Positions 22,909-36,004 of a DNA stretch of 64,000 bases are shown piece by piece. Below the pieces are notes generated by a model. The model saw nothing but the letters and a program-made list of their open reading frames with translations. It was not told where the DNA came from and made no database searches. Source of the DNA: Anas platyrhynchos (lineage: Eukaryota; Chordata; Aves; Anseriformes; Anatidae). Location: contig NC_092611.1 of NCBI RefSeq assembly GCF_047663525.1, positions 6,671,001 to 6,735,000 on the forward strand, written 5' to 3'. Position numbers and translations under genes: made by a program. Each line of letters opens with the position of its first letter. Within the stretch, counting starts at the first letter, position 1.

Positions 22909-25900
22909 CTGTCAAACTGGCTGAAAATTTTCAGGGAAAATGAAATATTTGTTCTGAGATTGCTCTGCAGCCTTTTGCTTGCTTATTCTCCTCTTGTTAT
23001 TTTTCATAACTGTGATCCCTAAATCCTTGATTATTTTTTTTCTATTCCCTGATGTTTTTGTTCTTGATTTCAACTTCATTTTTTTTTTTAACTGTATATA
23101 CACAGGTAAATTTATGTCTTTTATTGCTTGTACTGAGGTGTTTCTGCTGTGCAGTGTGCTGCACAACAATCACCATCAGCAGGTACCTAAAAAAAAAAAC
23201 CTCCCCCGGAGTGAGAAAGTGAAAAAATTGGGTCCATTTCAAACAAAATAGAACAGAAACAGTTAAGCCAACCCTGGGGCACTCCTTTAGACAGGCTCCG
23301 GAGTGGAGCTGCAAACACCAGTGTCAGATGAAGTCATGGGGAGTCGGTGAGAATGAGATCAACCAGCCCGTGATTCACTGGTCCCAGTTCTCCGGCCGAG
23401 CTAGGAGCAGGGAACCTGCCTGCTCTGTGCTCTGCCCACTGCTCCATGCTCCCCTACACGTCTTAAGTCCTTTTTCCCTGCTTCTCATCAAATATATCCA
23501 CAGCTCAGCAAACTCTGTGCTGAAACACACGCCGGCTGTCCCTGCTGCAGGAAAGCCCAGGGCAGCGACCCACCAGGCGTGCAGGCACCTCCGGGCTCCG
23601 TCCAGGCATTACCAGCTCCTGGTGCAACAGCAGAGCAGGCAGAACGAGTTCAGGGCTTCGTGCTGCTTTCACGGGTATCTGATTGTCAGCGACGCAGCCA
23701 GATAGATCAAGAGAGCTACCCTGGCATGAAGAGAAAATAACGACGCTGCAGGTGTGCTTAAAGCAGATCCGCAGAGATTCTCAGCGCCGTGATTGACACG
23801 AGATAAACTCCATTTATACGGCGTGAGCTCGGGTACTTGTGAAAGCACATGTGATAGTCAGCTGTGCTTGTCTGATGATGAGATGAAGGGACGGAGAAGT
23901 GAATTAGGAGGATCCAGTCGTTTGAGGGATGCGTTATCACCTTACGGGGCGTGCTCAAATGAGAGCTCGGGGAAGCTGGTCGGGACCTGGCTTCAGAAAC
24001 AAAGACCAGGATTTTTGAGGCAGTGTGAACACCTCGATAGCTCCTCGGTGGCAGGCCAGACACAAGCTTCCCAGGGCTTAAATCAGGCCTGCAGGCTATG
24101 AGCTGGACCATGGGGAATCTTAATTACTGGAACAAGTTGCAAGCGGGACAGAATGGCCCTTGTGCAACAGCGATACTCGGCGAGCTGCGGCAGGGGTTGA
24201 TTCACCAGGGAGCCAGGACGAGGGCATTATGTGGGGGATACGTGGTGCTAGGGGACGACCCCTTTCTAGTGGTTGTGCTGAGTCTCGTCTTTGAAAAGGC
24301 TGAAGGGAAAACGACGACTCAGCATTAAATTCACGTGGAGGACAGGAAAGGGAATTCCAGCTTGGGAAGGAAATCTGGCTTGAAGAGCAGTGCCAGCGTG
24401 AGAGTGAATAGGGTAATTTTTTTCGGTAAAAACTGCAGGTTTGGAATGAGATTTCTAGAGATCACAGGAGCAGAGTGCAGGGATGGCCTTTGAAACAAAC
24501 TCTTGGACACCAGGATCCAAAGTGGCTTCGAGATGAGCTTGCTGCAGTCATCAACACGTTGCATAACAGTGGACGGATGATACTATATGCCTTCAATGTG
24601 CTTACAGGACTTGTTGCACCATGTTCATATTGTTTTTAATTAATTAATTAAGCCTGTGTTTCAAGGCTTCTGCTTGCTGGTTGCCTGTAGAGGCCAGGAA
24701 GGATTTTTTTTTTTCCCTCTTTGATGATTAACTTGGTTTCTGTGTCATTGGTTTTCAGTTTTTGTTTTCTTTTCCACCTCCTTTTCATGCGCTGGAGATT
24801 GGCACAAGCTGAGATGGGGAAGTTGGGTGGAGCTGGTCACACCTCTCGGGTGCCTGCTCAGCACTAAAACACAATCTCCAGATTTGGGATTGGGAAGGAC
24901 TGTTTCATGGGTCGATTGGCAAGGACCACTGGAGCTCTTTGCCTTCTGTAGGCTGGTGTACTCGCTTTTGGCCTCTTCAGAGTGGGGTCACGGGCAGTTT
25001 TTAGGGCAGGTTCAGTAACCATGCAGATGTGATTTCGTGGACTTGGGAGGTTGGGATTTTGTTCTCCATCTTTCTCCAACCTGGAGACGTTAATATTATG
25101 CATGTAAAAGTGACGATTCATATAATTTGATAATAATTAAAAAAAACATTCCTTGATTTGTAGGCAGAATGGCATTTCTTCATATCTGGATGTGTACAAC
25201 AGATTGTACCAATCCTTCCAAGAAAAAAGATTTGGTCATGGGGTGTAGGTGCTAGCACGGGTCAATAGCCCCCAGGAGCTCTTTCTGTGCTCTCCTATGC
25301 AGACGTTGTTGTTTCTGTGATGCTTAACGGTGATAACCTTTAGCAGAATTTGCTAATTGTCCCCAGCATTGGGAATTATTTTGTCAGCTCTAATTCTCTA
25401 CGAATTTGGATCCCAGCAAAAAATGCCCTCCGTCAGTCTGCAAGGCAGGGGAATGCCATCCCCATTGCATGCCTCAGGAAACGAAAGCCTGCCAAAGCTG
25501 AAAAACTTCAGCTTTCTAGCTGTCCAAAAGCAGGGACTGGAAATCCCCAAACAGAAATATCTTTGTCCCTGTCCCACTGCTTGAAATCACGCTTCCCCTC
25601 CAGAGCCTATTTTAGTGGTCCATGAGACACGACCGCAGGAAGTGAGCCAACGAAGGGATTTCTGATAGAGTCAAAATACAGGATCCCAGGCTGGGAGAGG
25701 GTTGTGGGCACCACTGTAAGGACTTTATTGTGGTGGGAGATACGTGACAAGTCAAGGGACTGGTGGGACTGGTGGGTTTCCTGACATTGAACTGGGAGGA
25801 GGCAGGTGGAAAGAGGAGAAACGTGGCTGGGTGAAGAAGGGCAGAGCAAGGACAGCCAGACAAGGCAGAAAAAGGGCAGAGAGTTATTAATAGTTTCCCA

Positions 25901-28900
25901 AACACGCTAAATACTCTGAAATCTTCTGGATTTGGCAACATTGAGCAAGCTTCCCTCCAGGCCATGGCTGGTCCTAGCACGGGCAGCACAGAGGGCACTG
26001 CAAGGAGCTCTCCTTGGCCTGGAGACAGAAACCACGGCTCTGTCCCTCCCGAGGTGACCTGGTGTGCGTGGTCCCCAGGCAGCCTAGCATGGGATGGAGA
26101 GCAGGATGGGGCAATTCCTGCCCTGGAGCTGCTTCCTCTGCTGGTGCTGTGCTTGTTCATGGTCTGTGTGAGCGGCTGGGGGTGGCAGCGAGCTCAGGGC
26201 CTTGTGGGATCAGCGACTTCCAGGCTAAAAACAAGTGTTTTCTCCCCAAAATCTCTCTTCACCTCTTTCAGGAGCCTCAGTGTCTTGAGTCTCACCCCTC
26301 CACAGAAAACTCAGCCTCCTGAGACCTGCCTCCCCTCAGTGCCTAGAGGGCAGAGGAGCCTTGGACAATTACCTACAGAGGTTTGTGGGGCCCAGCAGGG
26401 CTAAAGGGGCAGGAGGCTGCCCCAGCCGGCCTCCCCAGCCTCCAGGGTGGCTTTGGGGGAGGCTGGGGGTGGCCCAGGTCTGTGTCATCGCTGGGGTTCC
26501 TGGAAACCTGAGCTTAGGACGGAGGGAAGCCTGCGTAACGAGGCCACCACACACAAGAAGAGGCGGCGAGCTTGGCTCTCGTGTCTGGGCATTCAGAGGA
26601 GTTCTTGTGCTGAAAAGCCCCTGGGAAGTTAGATGGGAAAACATGCTGGAACAAGGACGCTTATTCACCGAGTGACTGAGCACGGCAAACATCCAGCGTG
26701 TGTGCGTGCGTGTCTTGGGTTACTCCCCCCCTTCCCTTCCTCTTTAAAAACAGGGAAATGGCAGGGCAGAAAAAGAGAAATGAGAGCTGGAGGGGGAGAG
26801 ACAAAGGAGAGGGACAACGCTGAGGGAAGCAGGAAGGAGAAAGGGCTGAGCAATGCTGAGAGAGAAGCATAAAATCTAGATACGAGGGTGAGCCTGGGGC
26901 CTGAGCGTGCCTTGCTCACTGCCAAAAAAACTGTGGGATAACCCGGCAGGAGCCGAGGCAGGGCCAGGGTCAGACCCAGACCTCGAGGAGGCTGAGCATC
27001 GCCACTCTTACTCATCGGCAGCACACTGCTGCGTGCCGTGCCCGGACTTGCTTGTCCTTGGTCAGCAGTATCCCTCGGCAGCCGAATCCCACCCTCTGGT
27101 TTTAGGGTGGTGGCAGCCGCCTGGGAAAGGGCTGCGTCACGCCGTCCCCTTCTCCAGGGGAAAAACAGCAGGGTCAGCAAGCTGCCGGGGAGGCCAGAGA
27201 GGTTGCTCTTCCCCCGGCAGCAGCACAGAGGCTGCGTTTTGGTGGTTTGGCTGTGTTGGGTGGGGATGGGAGCAGGGGGCAGGCAGCCCTTGACACAGCT
27301 CGGTCCCTTGGCTGCTCGTGGCCCGGTGTTTGGGGCTTGGGAAGGGCTCTGCGATCCAAACACCAGCCCTGGCTTGCACAAAAGGGAGTGAAATTTGGCA
27401 TCCAGGGCGAGCAGCGCCTGTTGGAAAATGTCTGATGTTTGCCTTGGAAAGGATCTGGGGACAGGCTGATCGTGGTAGCTCTTACATCACCCGCACTGAG
27501 CTCATGGTCCTTCAGCACCTGTTTACGCCTCCGTCCAAGCCCCACTGCTAAATGGCAGGAGCTCAGCCCCCACCTCTGCTCATCCTCCCCACGTCCCCCT
27601 GCTATCCCAGCTCTCTGTCCTGCCTCCTGCCTCCCTCTGGCTGCATCCTTGGTGCTGTGAGCAGCCCAAAGGCTCCCTTGCACCCTCAATCCCATAACAG
27701 CCCTCCCTGCAACCAGCTCCCACCTTCCTCCCAACCCCACTGAGGCCTCTTTGCTCCACTCCTGTGTGGCCCAGAGGCAGAAGCAGCAAACCTCTGAAGG
27801 CTTCTCCAGCTGAAGAAACCCCCCAGCAGGACCTAGCTCACAGCCAGAGGACAGAATTGGTGCCACACATGGGCCACGGCCACCCCCTGCACCCTTGCCC
27901 ATGGATACCTGCCTGCCCATCCCATCCTCTCACCCCAGGGCAGGGCTTTCTGTGTGGCTAGCACAAGCAGCTCTCCTCCAGACTTGGTGGCAGCTGTGTC
28001 ACCAAGTCAGCAGCTCTCCATGGTCAGCTAAATGCCCGTGACGAGGCACAGGGTGGCATAAAGGACACCGGCAGTGGCAGCAAGGGGCACAGCCTCTGGC
28101 CAGGCACCCGCCAAGCTCCCCGTGTGCCACCCAGCTGGGTGGCTGTGACTGCTTGCCATGCAGAGCAGGGGGGCCAGCCAGGTTGGGAAACTCTCCTGCA
28201 GCTGCATGTGAGCTTTGGAAGGTGCCCAGCAGCCAGAGGGCCCAAAAGCTCTTGCATTCCTGCCTCCCCACCTCGCTGCCTCCTGGCAGAGCCCGAGCCT
28301 GCCTCTCCAGTACCCAGGAGGAGCCTGGTCTCCTCCTTGGTGGTACGGTTGTGAAAGAGGAGAAAATGATGGGGGAGATTCCCAGGCGGCTGGCACTGCA
28401 GCTCCACGGGCCGCAGGAATGCCAGGGAGGGGAGAAGGGAGCAGAGCTGCTGCTGGTCCTGCACGGGCAGGGAGCACCCGGAGCTTGGGCAACGCCGGGA
28501 GCCGTCCCTGCTGCTCCGCCTGGCTCCGTGCGTGCGCTGGCTGCTGGTCTTCATTACATTAATTGCGTTGCACTTTAAGGCTCCGTCAAGTCCAAACGCA
28601 GCCCCGCGGAGCGTCACGGGGCTGGCTGGCACCCAGCAAGGAAAGCCGAGGGGGTGGAGGAAGGTTGGGTGAGAAAGCGGCGGGCCCCAGGGAGCTGCAG
28701 CTCTCCTGGCGCAGGGAAGGGCGTGCTTGCCCATGCCTCGTGCTCTCGGGGCTGGCAGGGGCAGCGATTTGGGGTGAGATCCACACGTCAGGGGAACAGG
28801 TTGCCACCCAGGGACACCTCCGTGGCTGCAGGAGAGGGAAGGAGCTGCCCTCACCCTTGTGCTTGTGCCTCTCCTGGGGCTGTGGGGCTGCAGGGGGGTG

Positions 28901-29179
28901 GAGAGGGGTGGTTGTGCAGGGTGGGCACACGCACAGGGCACCCTTTGTGTGCCTAAGGAGAGCTTGTGCTGCCCTGCACTGTGGGAAGAGCTGATGGCCT
29001 GTGACAGGGTGGCTGTGACAAGGTCTCAGGGGCATCGCCGGAGGGATCCCACGTCTCTTACCCCAAGGGATTTTGGCACCCAGCTCTTCCTGGGCACGTG
29101 GTGCTCACATCTTGCTCATGCAGCAAGGGGAAACAAAACTGTGACCAGGGAGGTCCCTCCCAGTGCACTTTTGGTGACT

Positions 29180-29262
29180 TTTTTCTTTTTATTTTTATTT
29201 TCTTTTTATTTATTTTTTTAATTTAAATTTTATTTTATTATTATTATTATTATTATTTTTAT
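29180..29262. repeat. T-rich tract with ATT trinucleotide repeat
   Basis: A low-complexity stretch of T runs grading into about ten ATT units, abruptly AT-rich inside a GC-rich neighbourhood. Confidence 0.9.
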
Positions 29263-30925
29263 AGAGCAGGGCTCTCTGAGCATCCTGACAGCGGGAAGCG
29301 CTCAATGTAAGGGACCCCCCAGCTGGCTGGTACAATAACCTCCCAGACCTGAGATGGGAGCCCCAATTGCCCCCAGGGATCCCCCAGGACTGGGGTTTGT
29401 GTGCGAGCTGGGGAAGCAGGGCGAGGGAGCTGGGGATGGGCGAGCTCCTGGGGGGCGAGAGGGCGAGGGCGAGCATCTCCAAGGCAGGGCGAGCATCTTC
29501 TCCAGCAGGGCAGCATCCCCGTGGCAGGGCTCTCCAGCCGCTAGATGTCCTCCGTGGGCCGCACACGGGTGTCGGGGGCCCCACAGGGAATCTGGGGGCT
29601 CCAGAAACGTGGGGGTGTGGGCAAACCCCCGGGACAGGACGGGTGTCCCCTCCCTCACCACCCTGCCCCGAGGCAGAGCTCTGCTCCCCCGGGGGCTGCA
29701 AGGGGGGGCATGGTGCTGAGCCCCCAGATTTGGCTGTGGGGTGGATTCCTGGCTGCATCCATCCCTTTGGGTGCTGGTGGGAAGAGGAGAAAGGGTTTTT
29801 CCTGTGCTGCTATGGAAGGCAGAGGATGAGGCTGGAGCTTTGCAGGGTTTCATCTTCCCAGCCCGTGTGAGCTCTGCTAGGAAGTTAAACGCATCCCCTG
29901 CCAGTGATGTGCAGCCAGCACAGGGAGATGCTGAGCTTGCCCAGCACAGGAGGAGCAAAAATATCTGAAATATCTTTCCATCCTGCACCCCGAGCCCCTG
30001 TCTGCCCCCCAGGGTCCCAAGCAGGGCTGGCCAGGGGACTCCCCGTGATTATTTGCAGCAGGTAGCCAGGGGCTGACAGGGCGTCCTCCCTCCTGCTGGG
30101 AAGCCCCAGATGATGGGATGGGGAAATTGGGTTTATTCCTGGCAATCCCAGCTCTCCCAGCCTTGTTTTTCTCTCCTTAAAAGACCTTTTCCCTAAGTGT
30201 CCCCGAAATAATACTCGAGAGTGAACGCTCTTGCCTCTGTAGGGTGTCAGCAGGGTATTTCCCAAACACCTTGCAGAGCACAGCTAGCAGCTTCCCCGTC
30301 AGCATATTCCCCCTCGTTGGAGTCAGCGAGTCCCCCCCGCACTATCTTATCAGCACACTCATTATACCCTCAGAAACACAGTGTAAACATCGCCAGCAAA
30401 CTGCACTCGATGACAATTTCCTTGCCAAATAAGCCACTTCCCTGCTTGAGTGATGGTTATGAGAGAGGATTTCTGTAACTGCTGCTGTTTGAACAAGTGC
30501 GAGGTAAATACAGCTCCCTTTCTGGGAGCTCACAGTGCACCTGCTCGGCCGAATTTCATCACAAGCAGGGGTAGGAAGGTGTCTGAGAGCTGCTCATTAA
30601 AATACTGGCAGCTCACCGCCGCTGCTTTGTTCAGTTTCTAACCTGGAATTTGGCTGAGGGAGGAAGATAACGCTCCGGAGGGAGCTGCCAGGGGAACTTT
30701 CCCAGCCCAGGCTGTCAGGCAGTCGGTTTTACAGCTTATTCCGAAGCGGGCACCTCCAGGAGTGCAGCAGGACGCTGACACGGGCTGTGCTGGGAGGAGA
30801 TGGGCACTGCTGTGGCTGAGAGAATCACAGTGCTGCTGCTGGGCTCCGGTCAGAGCAGAGGAAAATAGCAGAGCCGGAGCAATGCCAGCTTCAGCCCCTG
30901 CCCGTCTCCACTTTCATTACCAGCT

Positions 30926-30968
30926 ATGGGGCTTCGAGCAGTCCTCGGGCTGCTCTGCTTTGCAACAG
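30926..30968 (+). other. Orphan exon-like segment encoding a possible signal peptide
   Basis: ATG in fair context is followed by MGLRAVLGLLCFAT and one base of the next codon, then a gtaatg donor. A short basic start, a Leu-rich core and an Ala-Thr end are what a signal peptide looks like. A phase-1 intron directly after it is common in secreted proteins. I recognise no family. The reading frame stays open past the donor to 31141, so an unspliced reading is also possible. Expression is unknown. Confidence 0.2.
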
Positions 30969-32750
30969 GTAATGCAGCTGGATGCAGGCAGGCCAGGACC
31001 TGCTGGGGATCTCGAGTGCTTCCTGTGCTGCTTTTCAGCATTTCAGCCCCAGCACAGCCAAAGAAAGCCCCTGCAGCCTCCCCTGCTGCTTACAGCCCTG
31101 CAGAGACCCAGCCTGCCCCAGCACAGTCTGCCAGGGGCTGAGCGCCGCGCAGCTTGGCCGCATTGCTGGCCTTCCATTCAGAGGGAGAGGGAGGCTGAAT
31201 GGGGTGAAGGGAAGAAAACAGAAACGAAATTAGTCTCCCAGCTGGTAGCAGAGCTTCCGTGCTCCGATTGCAGAAGGCTGCCCAATTCCCTCTCCCGTTA
31301 CAGGCTTTGCTGCAGAGCCTTGCAGCTCGCTTTTGGCTCTCCCAGCTCTGCAAATTCCTGCTGCAGCCGGGGCTGGGCTGCCTTTCTCGGATGGGTTCCT
31401 TCCCACCCGGCTCTGTCTGGGGCTCCCTCTTTTCTCCCAGCTCGTGTTTCACAAAGATTTATTCCCCCTTCCCTTCCGCGTGTAAATAACCCCAGCGATG
31501 GCCACAGACGGTGTGTGCTCAGCCAGCAGGGCTCCTCCTGACGCAGCCAGCGCTGAGCTCAGCCAGCGGCCCCATTCAGCAGCCTTGGCCTGGCGCCCAC
31601 CTGAGCGGGCTGAAGTCATGCTGGAAGGATCGTGGAGGAGGGCAGGAGCATCAGGAGACGAAGGGGAGGGCTTGCAGAGAGGAACTCTTAATCCAGATTA
31701 AAGGGGGGGGGAAAGAAAATCCCCCTGATGCTCTGCATCGATTGCTTCGCTTGGTTTCTTTTTGCAGGGGTGATGCAATACAATCGGAGGTAATTTTTGT
31801 GCCCCATGGTGACCCCTGTGACGCATCAGAGCATGGTACCCGTGCATGGCATGCCTTGTACTATTGCCCTGTGTCCAGCCCTTTGCACTGAGATATCTGG
31901 CAGCTGCCCTTGCTACAACTAACAGCAAGGTTTCAGAGGAACTGCAATCCAAGCGTAGCCCTTTGCTTTTTCACTCTGTTTTTGGGGCTGGGGGAAGGAA
32001 AGCAAAGGCAAAGCCTTGCCCACTCCGTGCTGAACCCTGATTTCAGTGGAGCCCTCGTTCAGGGAACTGCATTTCATCACCTCTCGCAGCGTGCCTTGCT
32101 TTCCAGGCAGAGGATGTGTTGCACCACGCCGTGCAACCTCTGCCTGGGATGAGGTGTGCAGAAACTTCGCTCGGAGACGAGTTCTGAAAGCACAATTCCC
32201 TGCAGGTAGAGACAGCACGGAGCTCACAGGGAGAGTCCTCCAAGTCTTGACACATCATAAAACAAATCTAGTGGGCTTAAGGTCAGTAGGGGAGCCTGGC
32301 ATCATGAGGGGGCTGTGCTGGAGGTTTTTGGGGTCAAGGTGGGACATGGACGGGGTCCTGCAACAATTATTACCTGACACAGGTTGAGAAAGTGAGTTGG
32401 GACTTAGGAAGTGAAAGACTCTGACTCAGCACACCAAACCAAGGTCACCAATAACTGTAGGGAATATTCTGGCATGGGGCAGGGGGTGGATTTCTTCACC
32501 AGCGTTCCCCGAACCTGTGAGGAAAGGTTCCCCAGGACTGGATTTAGATAAACGGTGAGGGCACAGTTCTGAGAAAGCAACCTTGGATTCGGAGATTAGC
32601 TGCTAATTCAATTAATGTGAAATGGAAAGGCAAACAAAGCCTGCAAATCGGGCTCTTGGTTTCAACTAGGCAAATCTTTGTTGACTGAGGGAAATCCACA
32701 GGAATGAAAACTGGACTTGGGAGCTCAGAGAGGCTTGCGATTTTTCAAAG

Positions 32751-32785
32751 CCCCCCCCCCCAAAAAAAAAAAAAAAAAAAAAAAA
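32751..32785. repeat. C11-A24 compound homopolymer
   Basis: Eleven C residues run straight into about 24 A residues. This is a slippage-prone junction. Confidence 0.95.
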
Positions 32786-33966
32786 GCAAAGTCGAAAATG
32801 GGTGAGAGGTGTGGGGGCAGGGAGAACCTTCCCCGGGAGGTTTCCAGTTGCAGCTAGCTGCGAAACCACCTCAAAGGGATGCTGGCAGCAGGATGCCTGC
32901 AAGGGATGTAGAAACAGGCCAGGTCAGCAGAGAAGGCAGCAGCTCAGAGGTCGGCGTGTGGAGGAATAAACGGGGCTGGTAAAAGCCGGATGAGTAATCC
33001 CACCGTGGGCATTAAAACGGCCGGCCCCAAGTTCTTCGGGTGCAGAACAAAAGGGGTGAGCAAGGGAGGAAGAAATGGTGATGCTCTGCAGTCAGTGAGG
33101 GGTAGAGATTGAGGCATGTCTAAATATCGCCTTGGAAGGACTCATTAATGGGAAAATGGGGCTAAACGCGGGGCAAGTGAAGGCAAGGGTATCGAGGAGA
33201 AAATTGCCAAGTTCCTGGTAGGAATGAAATTAAAAGCTTGTTTTGTTGGGGGTGTAGGGAAATACCTTCTGCCCCCTGGTTGAGGCTGCGTGGAGGGAAT
33301 CACAGATCCTTCACCGGGATTTCTGACAAGTCTGCCTCATCTCAGCACCTCCATGGCACCAGAGACCCAATTTCATGCCTACGTTTGGAAAAGGGGAGGG
33401 GAGAGGTTAGCCTAGCTGAGCACAGAGCTGCTAACTCATCCTCAGCGGGGTGTCAGGGACGACTTTGGGAGCAAGATGTGTGAAGGGAGCCTGCGGATGA
33501 GAAACAAACTGCTCCGCGGCCACCTCGGATGAACCACTTGTTTTTCTTTCCTGAGATGACTCAACTTCTAGATGGATGCTGAAAAAAAAAAAACAAAACA
33601 GCCTCTAGCTTGCTCCAGGGGGTGAAGCTCGAGCTCTTTCCAGGAAGGGAGCACCCAGTAGGGTTTCTCCTAGGGTGACTGTGTCAGATCCCCTCCTGCT
33701 GCCGGAGGAGGAGGCTTCCGAGAAGCGCCGATGCTTTCTGACTGCAGCACACTCGGGGCTGCCTCCTCCGCTTCCCTGCTCGCTCTCTCGCTGCCCTAAA
33801 AGCTCGCAGTAACCCGAGTCTGTCCTTCCCCTTTTCCTTACTTTCCTCGTGCCCGAGCACGTTGCAGAGCAGCCACGGGAGGAGGGCAGGGAGAGGTGGC
33901 AGGAGAGGGGAAGGCGTGAAAAGAGGAGAGAAAAAGATAAGAGAAAGGGAGAGAAAACTTTTATTT

Positions 33967-34118
33967 TCCTGATTTGGGGGAAATCTCTCCTGATTCGGGG
34001 GAAATCAGGTTCAAAGTGTCCCAGCAGGGCCCTGCACTCTCTCTGTCTCACCAGCAGGATTAATCATTACCCCAAAAGCAATGCTTCCACAAAAGCCTGA
34101 AAGAGCAGCATATAAAAA
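33967..34118 (+). promoter_or_regulatory. Possible TATA promoter with tandem GGGGGAAATC elements
   Basis: A 19-bp unit TCCTGATTYGGGGGAAATC occurs at 33967-33985 and 33988-34006 with 18 of 19 identical and a 21-bp period. About 105 bp further on lies TATAAAAA (34111-34118) with a pyrimidine/CA-type start sequence near 34140. GGGGGAAATC resembles NF-kappaB half of the GGGRNNYYCC class. No gene is assigned to it, and nearby candidate exons lie downstream on the same strand. Confidence 0.3.
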
Positions 34119-35089
34119 CCCGAATGCCTTCAGTCACCAGCTCCAGCTGGATCTCCCTTCTCTGCCCTGCCCTCCCCGTGCCTTGTGGCTGCAGGAGCAA
34201 GGTGCTGGGTGCCACACGTGTGTTTGATGCTCCTGGCACCAGGACGGGTGGCAGGGGCTGTGCCACCAGTGCCAGGGCTCCCCTCCTTGCTGTGTTTGCT
34301 GCTTCCTTGCTCGGGACCTTCTGCTGTTTTGCTTCGCTGGGATTTGGTCCCGGAGAGGCTGTGCGTGAAGGCAGGAACGGGTCCGGGTGTGTTTGGGGTT
34401 GTGTTTTGAACACAGCCCCCTCTTGCTGACCCCACCTCCCTGCCCCTTTTCCGAGATGCTGGCCTCTTTCAGCTGACAGCGGGTTTTCCTGCCAGCCTTG
34501 TTAGCTGGAGCTGGAACAATTTCCTTTGAACTCAGCTTGAATTAACATCGCCATGGCAATGGGATTGGGGCTTTGTCTCTTGCAACCTGCCCTTCACCCG
34601 CAACAAGAGGTCCCGCCAGGAGGTGGGAAGGGCCCAGGGTGCCACGCTGGCCCACGCCACCACTTCTCCTGGGGGAAAGCAGAGGGAGAAAGCCCAGGGC
34701 TGGCTCTGCTCCCTGCAACGTTCCCTGGGGAGAGGAGGCTGCAGCAGGTCGGCGCTTGGTTTAGATGAGTTTGCAGCATAAAAGACCTGGAGAGTTAACG
34801 TGTGCTGGGGGCGAGAGGAAAGCAGCACCTTTCACTTCACCCTAAATAGTCGCCCCTCTGCCCTGCGAGTGCCACCCAGTGCCACCCATCAGCCTCTCCT
34901 CCCTCCCCAGGACCCCTTTTTCCAGCACCTTGACCTTCCCAGCCTTGCCTTGCCCCCCAGCCTAGGCACCCAGCCCCAGATAAAGGACCCTTTATTCCCT
35001 GTTTAGCACCAGTGGGCTCTGGCTAACAATGTGGGGTTTTCTCCTCTCCTAGAGCGAGAGGCTGGCTTTGCAGCCAAGTCTGTAGGTGG

Positions 35090-35133
35090 GAAAAAGAAAA
35101 AAAAAAAAAAAGCAAAAAAAAAAAAAAAAAAAG
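35090..35133. repeat. A-rich tract
   Basis: Two long A runs separated by GC, in the TRIM29-OAF intergenic region. No processed gene copy was recognised upstream of it. Confidence 0.9.
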
Positions 35134-35621
35134 CGCCTTTTCCTTTGAATGCCGGGTAATTTCTCTGAGAGCTGCCTGAGGGAAATCAAATCTCAGTTTC
35201 TTTTTTTTTGGGGGGGAGGGAGGTAGTAAGGGGAGCTGTAAACACGGCAGCAGCCACTTCCCTTCCTCCTGCTCTTCCTCTGGGTCGGGTGCCCTGCACC
35301 AGAACAACCCCGGGGAAGGCAAAACCCTTCCTGCTCCCCCCCCGGGGATGGGCTGCAGGTGGCCGGGCAGGGGAAGGAAGCCCCAGACGGATGCTTTGGG
35401 TCCGGAGGGGTTTTGCTGGGCGTTAGCTGCAGTCAGGGTCATCGCAGCTGTGGTCCCCTGAGGGGTTTGGGGAGCTGAGGAGCAGAACCAGCTCCTCTCT
35501 CTGCCCCGTGCCATGTCTGGGGCTTCGTGGGGTGCACCCCAAGGCTCAGGGCTCTCGGTGCAGGGTTTTGGGGTGGCTGTGGCTGCTTGGGTTCCTCTCC
35601 TGCCCCCTTCTCCCCCCGCAG

Positions 35622-35702
35622 GGCTCCTTCTCCCTCCAGCTGGGCCGCAGCAGGCAGCTTTCCTTCCCTGTTAATGAGAAACTCCTGCACTTTGTCCCTT
35701 GA
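35622..35702 (+). other. Orphan exon-like segment, 26 codons to a stop
   Basis: A long pyrimidine tract ending in ccccccgcag is followed in frame by GSFSLQLGRSRQLSFPVNEK, then LLHFVP and TGA. Composition and acceptor look exon-like. I recognise no family and see no poly(A) signal directly after it. Confidence 0.2.
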
Positions 35703-36004
35703 AACGCAGCCACGTCGGCCACGTGATTGCGGGGAAGGGCTTCGGCGAAGGCTGCGGGGAAAAAGAGGGAGGCGAAGGGCTCAGCTGGCTCCCCTCGCAC
35801 ACCCCGTCCTGTGCCAGGGGCCGTGCCGGGAGGGGAGAGGAGAGGAGAGGAGAGGCTCCAGCTGGAAACCAGTTGCTGGGGAATGGGAGCCTGCCCGGCC
35901 TCACCCTGCTGACCCCACGCTGACTCAGCGGCTGTCTGCGCCTCTTCCCTTCCTACCCAGGCAGGGGAATTCAGCCCCGCACCCCCACCACCTCCCCCAG
36001 CCCT

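Larger units (their letters stand above)
19463..30900. other. TRIM29-OAF intergenic region, proximal part
   Basis: No gene is recognised. Up to about 25.5 kb the sequence is AT-balanced, with long homopolymers (A 19514-19534, A 20400-20425, T 20661-20682), one octamer (21597-21604) and the MIR fragment. From about 25.6 kb it becomes GC-rich, and open frames of 150-305 codons appear on both strands. They lack splice context, family resemblance and consistent codon choice, so I treat them as chance. Confidence 0.6.

Noticed and set aside
28024..28941. 305-codon minus-strand open frame, and similar ones at 26665-27381, 27174-27920 and 29302-29988
   Set aside because: Very GC-rich DNA yields long stop-free frames on both strands. 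These are dominated by Pro, Ala, Ser, Gly and Arg, overlap each other in several frames, and show no domain, splice context or poly(A) signal.
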